This document shows, in pieces, positions 38,028 to 48,877 of a stretch of 64,000 nt of DNA. The stretch spans positions 1,571,001 to 1,635,000 of the forward strand of contig NZ_CP042808.1 in the NCBI RefSeq assembly GCF_004014775.2, in the 5' to 3' direction. The position numbers and the translations under genes were made by a program. Each line of letters opens with the position of its first letter. Position 1 is the first letter of the stretch. The DNA comes from Acetobacter oryzoeni. GTDB taxonomy: Bacteria; Pseudomonadota; Alphaproteobacteria; Acetobacterales; Acetobacteraceae. The notes beneath the pieces were generated by a model, which had not been told where the DNA came from, made no database searches, and was given only the letters and a program-made list of their open reading frames with translations.

Positions 38028-38890
38028 TGCGGGGACGGCAGAGAAATCGGGAAAGCCAGGAGGTCGAGGAAGAAACGGCGTTCGTCTCAATGACGGATCT
38101 GACCGTCAGTTTTCTGTTCATCGTCATCCTGCTTCTGGCCTATTTTTCCAGCAAATATAATCCAGAGAAAAGTATCCCACTATCAATTTACCGGCAGGTC
38201 GTGGTCGAGAAGGATGTGGCAGAAAAAAGGGTTCATGACCTCGAAGATGAGATCGCCAGATTGAAACAGCCAAATCCGCTGGAACATTACATTGATCAAG
38301 CCATGATGGAACGGAAACAGATACTGGAAAAACTCCGAGATCAACTGAATATCGAGTTTCCTGACCTCAAGGTGACATTGAGTGAGCAATCTGATGCCCT
38401 TCATTTTCAAGGTGATGGCCTTTTTGCGTCTGGTTCGTCAATGCTGCGACCAGAGCGCGTGAATATCGTGCAATCCGTTGGCGTTCGTCTGCAACAGCTT
38501 CTACCCTGTTACACGCTTGGCCCCCAATCTGCATGGCACTCGGAATGTAACCCGAATTTTGCTGTCATCGAGGCCGTACAGATCGAAGGCCATACGGACT
38601 CAGACGGAGATGATCAAAGCAACCTTGTTCTTTCCACCAACCGGGCAGACGAGACCTTTCGCGTGATGGTTACCAAGGAGCCACGCCTTACATCTCATTT
38701 GAGCTATCAAAGGCAGCCGGTTCTCTCCGTGGCGGGTTATGGCAAAATGCGGCCAATTGCATCTAATAATACAGCTGCAGGAAAAGCCGAAAATCGCCGG
38801 ATCGATTTACGGCTTATCATGTACGTCCCAGCCCGCTCAGAAGAAATCGAACATCTCCGGACCGCCCTTATGGATGCTCCTCATGGGTAA
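38027..38890 (+). CDS. zorB: Zorya ZorB, MotB-like stator protein
   Basis: The protein has 287 residues. One N-terminal transmembrane helix carries the proton-binding Asp (SMTDLTVSFLFIVILLLAYF), as in MotB. A short coiled coil follows, and the C-terminal OmpA-like peptidoglycan-binding domain is marked by VQIEGHTDSDG, LSTNRADETFRVM and AGYGKMRPIASN...ENRRIDLRL. In Zorya, ZorB anchors the motor to the cell wall. It overlaps zorC by 8 bases. Confidence 0.93.
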   Translation: MRGRQRNRESQEVEEETAFVSMTDLTVSFLFIVILLLAYFSSKYNPEKSIPLSIYRQVVVEKDVAEKRVHDLEDEIARLKQPNPLEHYIDQAMMERKQILEKLRDQLNIEFPDLKVTLSEQSDALHFQGDGLFASGSSMLRPERVNIVQSVGVRLQQLLPCYTLGPQSAWHSECNPNFAVIEAVQIEGHTDSDGDDQSNLVLSTNRADETFRVMVTKEPRLTSHLSYQRQPVLSVAGYGKMRPIASNNTAAGKAENRRIDLRLIMYVPARSEEIEHLRTALMDAPHG

Positions 38891-40226
38891 GGTGAAGGAA
38901 AATGGGAATACGCAGACACCGCTGTCTGAACAGCTTGCGAACATGGTTCCCTTGCGGCTTCCTCCACCCCCAAATTTTGAAAATATTCTACGAACGATTC
39001 GCTGTGTGCTGGATCGCTTTGATGACTTACCAACAATTACCCCAGAACGTAGCCCCATAGGCATCTTGCGCGAAATGCTGCGCCATATCCAGACCAATAA
39101 TTGGCACGGTGTTCCGTTGAGCTTTGTCATTCAAAGCGCAGGGTTCGCTTTTTCTCCCGAGTTCAGAGACAATTCCGAGTTTGCCTCCATTCGTTCCTTT
39201 CTCCTGAAGGAACTTGATGCTTCCACCCGTAGTGGTTTCATCAACCCGATGGTTCGCGTCTATATGGAAAGCTTTGATCCAGCTGCCCGCCAGACCCATG
39301 AGTTGGCGGCTGCCCTTCAGAGAAACAGGGCGCGCATCGGTCCACACTGGCAGGATCTCATATCCCATATTCCAGATCTTTTTGATCCTCGTACGGCACC
39401 TGAAACGATTGCTGCACAAATGGACACAATGGATGACCCATGGCACGGGCTGCGGGCCATGGGTCTGCGTCAGCCACATGCACCTGGCCTGATGGACTTT
39501 GCCCACCTCGCTTTTGTTCGGCGGATCGCACCACGCCTCAGGCAGAAACGGGAGATCAACCGTCTACTGGACTGGCTCAGACCCGATGGCCAAGCCTTGA
39601 GGCAGACCGGAGCCGGAGCTGCCATCAACGCCTTGTTGGTACCATGGCGTCAGAAGCGGCCCCCCAAGGAAATCGCATCCCTCCTCACCGATCATCTGAC
39701 CGAGTTCTATGGTCACCCCAAGGCCAGCCGCCATCCGGTATGGAACGAAGTTGATCCTGAACTGGAAAAGACGTTTCTTCTCTGGTTGATGCGGGCAGAC
39801 TTCCGTTTCCTATTTCAGATTCTAGCAGAGGTTGAACACGGTCACATGTGGTCAGATCGGGAAGAATTTTGGGAAACAATGCTTGAACAGGAAAGTGTCG
39901 ATGAACTCTGGGTAGCTTTTAACGAAGAAGGATACCACACGGCCTTGGAAAAACTGCCTTCCAACACGAGGGAAGATTCCTTACGTTTTGGGCGTCAGAC
40001 TGGAGAAAAAGATAAATCACTTCTGCTCATGCGGATTGGCAAGAAAATCGTTATTGAAGGTACATATAATTTCAAACTACATATTTTTGATGCAGATGCG
40101 CCCGGAACGCCTCAACTGTACAAAGCGCGCTATGATGTCGCCGATATAAGACGAAGGTCCTGCCTTGATAGTTTTGCGCATCTCGGAGACTGGCAGTCAC
40201 GTGCACACCGGAGCGTCCTTTCATGA
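38883..40226 (+). CDS. zorC: Zorya ZorC, EH-signature protein
   Basis: The protein has about 447 residues. The ATG at 38883 is taken; an in-frame ATG at 38874 is equally possible. It is a soluble, helix-rich protein with the conserved C-terminal block SLRFGRQTGEKDKSLLLMRIGKKIVIEGTYNFKLHIF typical of the EH_Signature family. ZorC binds DNA and is recruited by the motor in type I Zorya. It overlaps zorD by 4 bases. Confidence 0.88.
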   Translation: MGKVKENGNTQTPLSEQLANMVPLRLPPPPNFENILRTIRCVLDRFDDLPTITPERSPIGILREMLRHIQTNNWHGVPLSFVIQSAGFAFSPEFRDNSEFASIRSFLLKELDASTRSGFINPMVRVYMESFDPAARQTHELAAALQRNRARIGPHWQDLISHIPDLFDPRTAPETIAAQMDTMDDPWHGLRAMGLRQPHAPGLMDFAHLAFVRRIAPRLRQKREINRLLDWLRPDGQALRQTGAGAAINALLVPWRQKRPPKEIASLLTDHLTEFYGHPKASRHPVWNEVDPELEKTFLLWLMRADFRFLFQILAEVEHGHMWSDREEFWETMLEQESVDELWVAFNEEGYHTALEKLPSNTREDSLRFGRQTGEKDKSLLLMRIGKKIVIEGTYNFKLHIFDADAPGTPQLYKARYDVADIRRRSCLDSFAHLGDWQSRAHRSVLS

Positions 40227-43200
40227 ATTTCAGCTTTACCTATTCTCCTGAGACCATTGTTCTTGATGTGCAGCCCGCGCGCCGCAAGCTGCTAGCCCGT
40301 ATGTTCATGCCGTCCTCTTCAGAACCGGATCTGGAGAATCTCTCCGAGCAGGACCACAGACTTATCTTTGCAGTGGGCGATCTGCGCGCTTTGTCTGATG
40401 AAATGGGCGAAAATCTGGAAATTACCAAAACTCGTATTACCATGAGTCACCGCCTTGTAGCTGCCCTTGATGCTGAAACTGCCGAAATCCTTGGTCTCCC
40501 TCCCCTCACCGATCTGACACTATGCACAGATGCAGAAGGTGTGATCGGAAGTCCCAACTTCCGCCTGACTTATCATTGGGAACGAGGCGGTCAGCATCGA
40601 AGACCTCAGCGCACCGGTGCCATTCTCGACATGGCAGGTGGTCAGCGTATTCCTTTATGGATGCTCGATGCGCTGGATGTTGCCGATGGCTTTGTTCGCA
40701 CCCAGGATGACACGCGTCACTGGGAAGCCCTTGCCCGTTTCAGACAGGCCTTGGACCCCGGCATCGAAATGGCTGGTGAAAACCCTACGACACGGCTGTC
40801 GATGACTGATTTTCTACAGGGCTTGAAAATCTCGCTTTCTGACTGCCTCTCAATTTCACCAAACGAGGCTGGGACAGATTTTGAGGTAGTTCCATTTTCC
40901 TCAAGACGGCTTGATACAAACGGAATGTCTTCCGAAGCCAACGGTGAACTGGAACATCCAGATCTTCTTCGATTCCAGAGAAAATTTCGTGAACGCGATG
41001 TTCTCAAGGCCTATAATCTCGCGCAGGGTCACTACCTTGTCATAGACCCGAGTGTTGCTCCTGTCCTAAAGACTATGAAGGAGATGCAACGCGCTTCACC
41101 ACAAGAGCGACGTGCATTCATCCGTAATCCGCGTACCCGCATTACGGAAGCGGTTGAAGCGGATCTATATGCCAAGGGAGAATTAGCGAACCTCTCCCCT
41201 GAAGAGCAAGAAGAGGCTATCGAAGCCATCGCCGTTCCAGCTTTTGTCGAAACGAAGGAGTATTCCGAACGGGTTGTCGGTGTTGAGGTTTACCATGGCA
41301 ATCTGATCGGTCGGAATGACCCAAGTGGCACAACGTGGTTACCTGAAATTTTCACTTCGGAAACGTCTACGCTGATCAATAACATGCCGCTTTCCGCATT
41401 ACATGCCCTACGTGAAAAGATGCAAGCAGGCCTTGCCAATGGTGAAAGTGTCGTTTCCATCGCCGGTAACACACTTCCCGCAACGCCGCAGATGCTTGAA
41501 TTTATAGACAGGCAGATTGAGGAACAAGACCATGTGTCCGAAGAAGATGAACGGGAAGATGATGACTGTCCCCCCAAACAGGGGCCTATTATCCTAAAAA
41601 CTCTTGAAAATACTGAAAATCTTTCATGGAATATTCCTCTTTACCCTCGTTACAGCACCATGAGAGAGGCCGTTCCTTCAGCTATCTTGACACGCCTTAA
41701 AGATCATCAGGTTTCCTGTCTCCAATGGCAGATACAAGCCTGGAAGGCGGGCTTACCAGGGATTCTCAATGCTGATGAACAAGGACTCGGCAAAACCCTT
41801 CAGACACTCTCGTTTCTGGTCTGGCTGAACGAACACATGAAGCAGACTGGCCCACGCAGACCCATTCTTATTGTCGCACCTACATCACTTCTTAAAAACT
41901 GGGAAGAAGAGGTAGAGTTGCACGTTGCAAAACCCGGCCTCGGCTTTCTGGTGCGGCTTTATGGCACCGCCATCAGTGCACGCAAGCGACCGGGACAGCA
42001 CGGAACAGACAAGGAAACAGGAGAGGAGAAACTTGATTTCTCTGATATCCACAACACTATTGAACGGGGATGCGGGCATCTTACCTGGATTTTGACAACC
42101 TATTCAACACTCACAAACTATCAACATTCTCTGGCACGTATACCTTTTTCCGTAACCGTGTTTGACGAAATACAGAATATCAAAACTCCAGGAACGCTTT
42201 CGTTTTTTGCGGCACACACGCTCAGAACAGATTTTCGAATTGGCCTGACTGGAACACCGATTGAAAATTCCACTACAGATATCTGGGCGATCATGGATAC
42301 GCTGGCACCGGGAGCACTCGGTTCCCTGCATGATTTCAAGGAGCGCTACGGTACGGCAGAACCGAGCAATATGGAAGAACTGCACCGGCGCCTCTTCTCA
42401 TCTTTCCAGACACGGCCAGCTTTCGCCATCAGGCGCCTGAAGGAAACAGTCGCACGAGATCTTCCCGCCAAGTCCCGTTTCCTGCATCCACAGGAAATGC
42501 CCCCCCTTCAGGCACAGAAATACGAAGAGGCAAGAGCAAAGCTTCAAAAGGGGGGAGCTGGGGCCGCGCTAAAAATGCTCCATCATATTCGCAGTGTTTC
42601 AGTCCACCCTGCATTGGATGCAGATATGGAAACAGAAGACTTTATCAAGGCATCTGCACGCCTGTCAGTAACTTTCGATATTCTCAAACGTATCCGTGCC
42701 GCAGGCGAACGGGCTCTTGTCTTTATCGAACATCGCCGCATGCAGCATCGGTTCATCGAATTGGCAAAAGTGGAGCTGGGCCTGAAGAAGATAGATTTGA
42801 TCAACGGGGACACCCCCATCAAGAAACGACAGCAAATAGTCAATAATTTTCAGAAAAATATTCATGAAAATGGTGGCTTTGACGTTCTGGTTCTTGGACC
42901 AAAGGCCGCAGGAACGGGCCTGACTCTCACAGCAGCAACACATGTCATCCATCTTTCACGCTGGTGGAATCCTGCCGTAGAAGAACAATGTAATGATCGC
43001 GTTCACAGATTGGGACAAACGCGAGAAGTTACGATTCACGTACCGCTTGCAATCCATCCGAATTATCGGGAACAGTCTTTTGACCTTCTCTTGCAGAGCC
43101 TTATGCAGCGCAAGCGACAACTGGCAACGTCGGCACTCTGGCCCATGGGAGATTCCAACAACGATGTCGCGTCTCTTGCCTCAAAATTGCATGAATACGA

Positions 43201-43309
43201 TACCATCTTGCAGGGTGACATGATTCAACACGCCATGAAACAACTGTATGATCGCGATGGCCTTGATGTCCCTGAGCCAAGCCAACACGGAGGCTGGTAT
43301 TTCAAATAA
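40223..43309 (+). CDS. zorD: Zorya ZorD, SNF2-type helicase effector
   Basis: The protein has 1028 residues. The N-terminal half is family-specific. The SNF2 helicase core has LNADEQGLGKTLQT (Walker A, about residue 520), FDEIQNIKTP (motif II, about 648), GLTGTPIENS (motif III) and DRVHRLGQTREVTIH (motif VI, about 930). ZorD is the DNA-degrading effector of type I Zorya. Presence of zorC plus zorD, without zorE, makes this type I. It is the last gene of the zorABCD operon. Confidence 0.92.
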   Translation: MNFSFTYSPETIVLDVQPARRKLLARMFMPSSSEPDLENLSEQDHRLIFAVGDLRALSDEMGENLEITKTRITMSHRLVAALDAETAEILGLPPLTDLTLCTDAEGVIGSPNFRLTYHWERGGQHRRPQRTGAILDMAGGQRIPLWMLDALDVADGFVRTQDDTRHWEALARFRQALDPGIEMAGENPTTRLSMTDFLQGLKISLSDCLSISPNEAGTDFEVVPFSSRRLDTNGMSSEANGELEHPDLLRFQRKFRERDVLKAYNLAQGHYLVIDPSVAPVLKTMKEMQRASPQERRAFIRNPRTRITEAVEADLYAKGELANLSPEEQEEAIEAIAVPAFVETKEYSERVVGVEVYHGNLIGRNDPSGTTWLPEIFTSETSTLINNMPLSALHALREKMQAGLANGESVVSIAGNTLPATPQMLEFIDRQIEEQDHVSEEDEREDDDCPPKQGPIILKTLENTENLSWNIPLYPRYSTMREAVPSAILTRLKDHQVSCLQWQIQAWKAGLPGILNADEQGLGKTLQTLSFLVWLNEHMKQTGPRRPILIVAPTSLLKNWEEEVELHVAKPGLGFLVRLYGTAISARKRPGQHGTDKETGEEKLDFSDIHNTIERGCGHLTWILTTYSTLTNYQHSLARIPFSVTVFDEIQNIKTPGTLSFFAAHTLRTDFRIGLTGTPIENSTTDIWAIMDTLAPGALGSLHDFKERYGTAEPSNMEELHRRLFSSFQTRPAFAIRRLKETVARDLPAKSRFLHPQEMPPLQAQKYEEARAKLQKGGAGAALKMLHHIRSVSVHPALDADMETEDFIKASARLSVTFDILKRIRAAGERALVFIEHRRMQHRFIELAKVELGLKKIDLINGDTPIKKRQQIVNNFQKNIHENGGFDVLVLGPKAAGTGLTLTAATHVIHLSRWWNPAVEEQCNDRVHRLGQTREVTIHVPLAIHPNYREQSFDLLLQSLMQRKRQLATSALWPMGDSNNDVASLASKLHEYDTILQGDMIQHAMKQLYDRDGLDVPEPSQHGGWYFK

Positions 43310-43356
43310 TCAAACATATCTAAATGAAATAAAAAATTTTTAAGGTTACCTATTTT

Positions 43357-43740
43357 TCATTTCGGAAATACCATGACGAATGACTGAAAGGAGGCGAACG
43401 AAGCCGTGAAATGGATAGTTATACGATCATAGCTCATTGCGAAGCGATGAAAATGTATCAAGCGATTGAAGCATCGCTTGATACGGTTACGCTGTTTGTA
43501 AATAATCCAATCGTGCGGGATGATGATCCTACGCTTCCGTCTTGACGGAATGAAGGCCTCTGCTTTCATGTCTGCAATCTGTTTGCGCAATTCATCGCTG
43601 TCATAAGCCTTATCGGCGATGAACTACAGCCGCAATCTGGCCTTCAAACAATGCGGATGCCTGAGTGGCATCATGGATCTGACCGCCGGTGATAATGAAG
43701 CATAATAGCTGACCCAGAGTGTCAACCAGCGTGCCTGCGA
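43357..43740 (-). pseudogene. IS5-family transposase C-terminal remnant
   Basis: The minus strand reads FIITGGQIHDATQASALFEGQ, then, after frame changes, FIADKAYDSDELRKQIADM and EAFIPSRRKRRIIIPHDWIIYKQRNRIKRCFNRLIHFHRFAMSYD. This is the second half of an IS427-type transposase with the last catalytic Glu replaced by Lys (NRIKR for NRIER). It is inactive and lies between Zorya and CRISPR. Confidence 0.7.
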
Positions 43741-43891
43741 CGTCTTCTTTTAAACGCTCTTCATGACAGATAGACCATCCTTAACCAGCAGGCTCCCGCC
43801 ATGACGAAGCCTCGGCTGGACAAAGAGGTCATTCTGGCACAATGGAGGAAAAACCTTCACCCATACGAAAAACGACTAAGAAAACCCGTAT

Positions 43892-44030
43892 GTGATTACC
43901 GGTCGCAAGGATGGCAGCCACCCGACGGATGTGCAGAAGCCATGGCGGCGCATCCGAAAGGGAGCCGGCCGAAAGGATGTCCGTATCCATGATCTCCACC
44001 ATTCCTCTGCGTCTGAATTGCTCCGGTTTT
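43892..44030 (+). pseudogene. Tyrosine recombinase fragment abutting the CRISPR array
   Basis: Reads ITGRKDGSHPTDVQKPWRRIRKGAGRKDVRIHDLHHSSASELL, the part of phage-type integrases around the HxxR motif, here HDLHHS with the Arg lost. Twenty-odd bases later the CRISPR array begins. Confidence 0.65.
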
Positions 44031-44054
44031 TTCTGTCTCCACAAAACCTAGGCA

Positions 44055-46035
44055 ACTCACATCCCCGCGTGTGCGGGGAACACGTTGCAGGGCCGCTCCC
44101 GTTATTTGTGTAAAGCGGTTCATCCCCGCGTGTGCGGGGAACACGAAATGAAACCATTTGAACCAACCGTTGAAGGAGGTTCATCCCCGCGTGTGCGGGG
44201 AACACCCGGCAGAACATAAGACGGGTTCGTTTGAACCCGGTTCATCCCCGCGTGTGCGGGGAACACCCTTGGCGCGCGAAGGTACGACAGGGTCCGACCG
44301 GTTCATCCCCGCGTGTGCGGGGAACACGGTTTGTAAATCAGAACAGCCGCGCCTGCGTTCGGTTCATCCCCGCGTGTGCGGGGAACACCCTCGAATCATA
44401 CGGTCTTCTTGCGTTTTAACCGGTTCATCCCCGCGTGTGCGGGGAACACACCCTAACCATCTTGAACACTTTCCACTCATGCGGTTCATCCCCGCGTGTG
44501 CGGGGAACACCAGCCGCGATTGATGCCGCCAGCGCAGGCGGTCGGTTCATCCCCGCGTGTGCGGGGAACACACGAGCATATTCCTGATGCTCTGGTTTAA
44601 CATCGGTTCATCCCCGCGTGTGCGGGGAACACGAAGTCACAACATCTTTTAAGGCCGTGGGCGACGGTTCATCCCCGCGTGTGCGGGGAACACGCGGAAA
44701 AAACAGATCGAAAATATCCAATAGCCGGTTCATCCCCGCGTGTGCGGGGAACACCCCAATAGGTTTTGGCCAGCGCATCCAGCTGGCGGTTCATCCCCGC
44801 GTGTGCGGGGAACACATAGTTTGAGGCATTTGTGATGTGGACTTTAGCGGTTCATCCCCGCGTGTGCGGGGAACACTGAATGATTTTGGTGTCGAAGAAC
44901 TGATAAACCGGTTCATCCCCGCGTGTGCGGGGAACACATCTTGCAGCCGGGTTGCTGGATACGGGCAACCGGTTCATCCCCGCGTGTGCGGGGAACACGT
45001 CAGAAGCATCCTGCACCATGCTCAGTGCATCGGTTCATCCCCGCGTGTGCGGGGAACACAGTAACAAGCCCTGACGGTGAAGTGAGTAAGTCGGTTCATC
45101 CCCGCGTGTGCGGGGAACACTAATTCGTCCAACCGCTTCTCGCTGTTGTAGCCGGTTCATCCCCGCGTGTGCGGGGAACACCCCCGATCAATATACTCGG
45201 CATCAATATCGGCCGGTTCATCCCCGCGTGTGCGGGGAACACATTGCATGTCTTCTCCAACACCCTTGATAAACCGGTTCATCCCCGCGTGTGCGGGGAA
45301 CACCGAAGCGATGCGCCCCACCACGTCAGAACCGCCGGTTCATCCCCGCGTGTGCGGGGAACACTTAGGAATTTTTCGTTTGGTTCTGTGCTCATTCGGT
45401 TCATCCCCGCGTGTGCGGGGAACACATGGCGTGGAAAATGACGGAGCGTGAACGAAACGGTTCATCCCCGCGTGTGCGGGGAACACGAATTCGGAACTGT
45501 AGAATTCGGGGGAGAATACGGTTCATCCCCGCGTGTGCGGGGAACACTACGAAGCGGCAATAGATCAACACTGCCAGATCGGTTCATCCCCGCGTGTGCG
45601 GGGAACACGCCTTTTTCTTGGCCTCAGCCTCATCAGCAGCCGGTTCATCCCCGCGTGTGCGGGGAACACCAAAAGGTATTTGCCTCCACGACAGACGGCT
45701 CCGGTTCATCCCCGCGTGTGCGGGGAACACTCACGACTTCTGTTGTAAAGCGCTCTACGCCGCGGTTCATCCCCGCGTGTGCGGGGAACACCGGGTTGCA
45801 AGAAATAAGATGAGAAAAGAGACCGGTTCATCCCCGCGTGTGCGGGGAACACTGCAGGAACAGACAGAACAGGGCAAAGCGCCGCGGTTCATCCCCGCGT
45901 GTGCGGGGAACACTATGTATGATCTGATCGAAGGTGTTTATGCTGCGGTTCATCCCCGCGTGTGCGGGGAACACCCCCATAAGGTCAGCAATCAGAAAGC
46001 CCCGGCCGGTTCATCCCCGCGTGTGCGGGGAACAC
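44055..46035 (-). CRISPR. Type I-E CRISPR array, 33 repeats and 32 spacers
   Basis: A 29-base repeat occurs at an exact 61-base period (33 copies, 32 spacers of 32 bases). Read on the minus strand it begins GTGTTCCCCGC and ends GCGGGGATGAACCG, very close to the E. coli type I-E repeat, with an internal 7-base palindrome. The array is transcribed on the minus strand from the leader next to cas2. The distal repeat (44055-44083) has five changes in its last six bases in that orientation, as expected of the oldest end, and the repeat at 44177 has one change. All other copies read the same. No spacer was seen to match elsewhere in the window by eye. Confidence 0.98.
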
Positions 46036-46109
46036 TCTTCGTGAAAGCACTTGATTTTAAAGAATTATTCTATTGTCAAAGAAACTACCAACTGAATGGA
46101 GTTCGTATA
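46036..46109 (-). promoter_or_regulatory. CRISPR leader
   Basis: 74 bases between the cas2 stop and the first repeat. AT-rich (TTTAAAGAATTATTCTATTG), as leaders are. It should hold the array promoter and the integration signals used by Cas1-Cas2. Confidence 0.7.
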
Positions 46110-47397
<1,288 letters not shown>

Positions 47398-47403
47398 GCC
47401 TCC

Positions 47404-48096
47404 TTAAATTGTGCGCCGGACAAGCATCAATCCACAACCAAAAGCACGTGCCCTGCCAAAACCTTGCATAAGAGCCTGCGTAAAAAGATCTGGTGTTCTT
47501 ACACATAATTCTCCGGTTACATCGACAACACCAAAAGTTGCCTTCCCCTGCCCTTGTGCACGCGGAATATGCAAGACATCACAACTTTCAATAGCCAGCT
47601 TACCCTCTTTGAGCTCAAAACCAGTACGGTGCCCCTGTCTGGCCAACCATGCTTCCATTGCGGTGGTTACAAGGCTTTCACGCGCTGCAGCCCGCTCTCT
47701 TGGCGGCAATTTATACAATGCATCCATCACCACATCATGGCGTTGACTGCGCTTACGTCCTGGCACTTTTCGATCAATTGTCGCGTTTACTCTTAAAAGA
47801 AAGCGTAGCCGATTTCCTTCCCTTAATTTGGGCGTAAACTCTCGACTTTCAATTTCGAACAACCCATGGCTATCCACTGGCTTCCGGGCTGATAAGATCA
47901 TGAAATGTCCTGGCTCGGTCTGTCGCCATAGAAAATCACGAATACGACTGGGGTCATCACCAAACAATACCCAGAGCAAATGATGTGCGGCTCCATGCTG
48001 ACGACCTTCTCCCTGTGGAACCAGAAGTCCAGCCAGTGCCTGCACAGACGCATCGCGCCGTAATGCAACGCGCGAAAGGAAACCTACAGTCATCAC
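47404..48096 (-). CDS. cas6e: CRISPR RNA endonuclease Cas6e
   Basis: A 230-residue double-ferredoxin-fold nuclease that cuts the pre-crRNA within each repeat hairpin and stays bound to the 3' hairpin. Family marks are VALRRDASVQALAGLL...HLLWVLFGDD near the N-terminus, the ESREFTPKLREGNRLRFLLRVNAT segment, and the C-terminal Gly-rich loop MQGFGRARAFGCGLMLVRR. It overlaps cas5 by 4 bases. Confidence 0.94.
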   Translation of the reverse strand: MMTVGFLSRVALRRDASVQALAGLLVPQGEGRQHGAAHHLLWVLFGDDPSRIRDFLWRQTEPGHFMILSARKPVDSHGLFEIESREFTPKLREGNRLRFLLRVNATIDRKVPGRKRSQRHDVVMDALYKLPPRERAAARESLVTTAMEAWLARQGHRTGFELKEGKLAIESCDVLHIPRAQGQGKATFGVVDVTGELCVRTPDLFTQALMQGFGRARAFGCGLMLVRRTI

Positions 48097-48872
48097 GCCG
48101 TTTCCCTTTTACACAGAAGCAAAGCCTCTTCACGCAGCCCGAACTGCCATCGTGCACGCGAAAGAGGTTGGTCACGGCGCATTTCACGCCGAATAACAGT
48201 ATGGCCACCACCCTGTTCCGCCACGTCTGCAATATCCATGACAACAAGTGTTTCAGTAGGTGTATTTCGTTTGGAAAGTTGATTCCTGAACAAACCAGAA
48301 CGGTTATGAACCTGACTTTCGGGACCATTTGTCTGGCGTGACAAAAGAGCAGATACCGCACACTCGCTTTCCGCAAGTTCTGGTGCAAGAGGCAGACCCA
48401 GTGGACAAGCCTTACGCCCCAAAGAGGGCGTAAAGACAGGGTGTTGCATGGCATCACGCACTTCTGCCAAAGACCAGTGAGAAGTGCTGCCTCGCACCCA
48501 AATGGCACCGAGATACCAACTTCCTATCCGATAATCTCGACGTGAAAGAATTGTCGCCAACTCACCAGGAGCATCAGCCAGTTCCTGTGCCCGTGTTGTA
48601 GGCCGCCAGTTTCGGCGTGAAGGTGCTGTCTGAGCTGTGTGATAATCCGTTAACACGTGACCAGAAGCATGACACAAAACAGCAAGGCCATACTCTTCTG
48701 CCAATGCGTTCTGTCCAGACACGTCCTTACGTGTAATGCCCAGACAGGCCCCTACCAATCCCAGTACGGCAGACCGCGCAGGTCGGTCCTCACCATCCCG
48801 TCTTTCTCCGACAGAGAGCGTGCCGAAGGATGCCATGGGGGCTACCATGGCAAATGTCAGAAAATGCCCCAT
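48093..48872 (-). CDS. cas5e: Cascade subunit Cas5e
   Basis: The protein has 259 residues. The N-terminal FAMVAPMASFGTLSVGERRDGEDRPARSAVLGLVGACLGI is the Cas5/CasD signature, with the PTRSAVLGLL-like block and DYHTAQTAP. It caps the 5' handle of the crRNA in Cascade. It starts 5 bases after the cas7 stop. Confidence 0.94.
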   Translation of the reverse strand: MGHFLTFAMVAPMASFGTLSVGERRDGEDRPARSAVLGLVGACLGITRKDVSGQNALAEEYGLAVLCHASGHVLTDYHTAQTAPSRRNWRPTTRAQELADAPGELATILSRRDYRIGSWYLGAIWVRGSTSHWSLAEVRDAMQHPVFTPSLGRKACPLGLPLAPELAESECAVSALLSRQTNGPESQVHNRSGLFRNQLSKRNTPTETLVVMDIADVAEQGGGHTVIRREMRRDQPLSRARWQFGLREEALLLCKRETA

Positions 48873-48877
48873 ATTCC

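Noticed and set aside
44084..46006. Possible self-targeting spacers against genes in this window
   Set aside because: Reading the 32 spacers by eye against the annotated genes showed no match; only a full search could exclude it.
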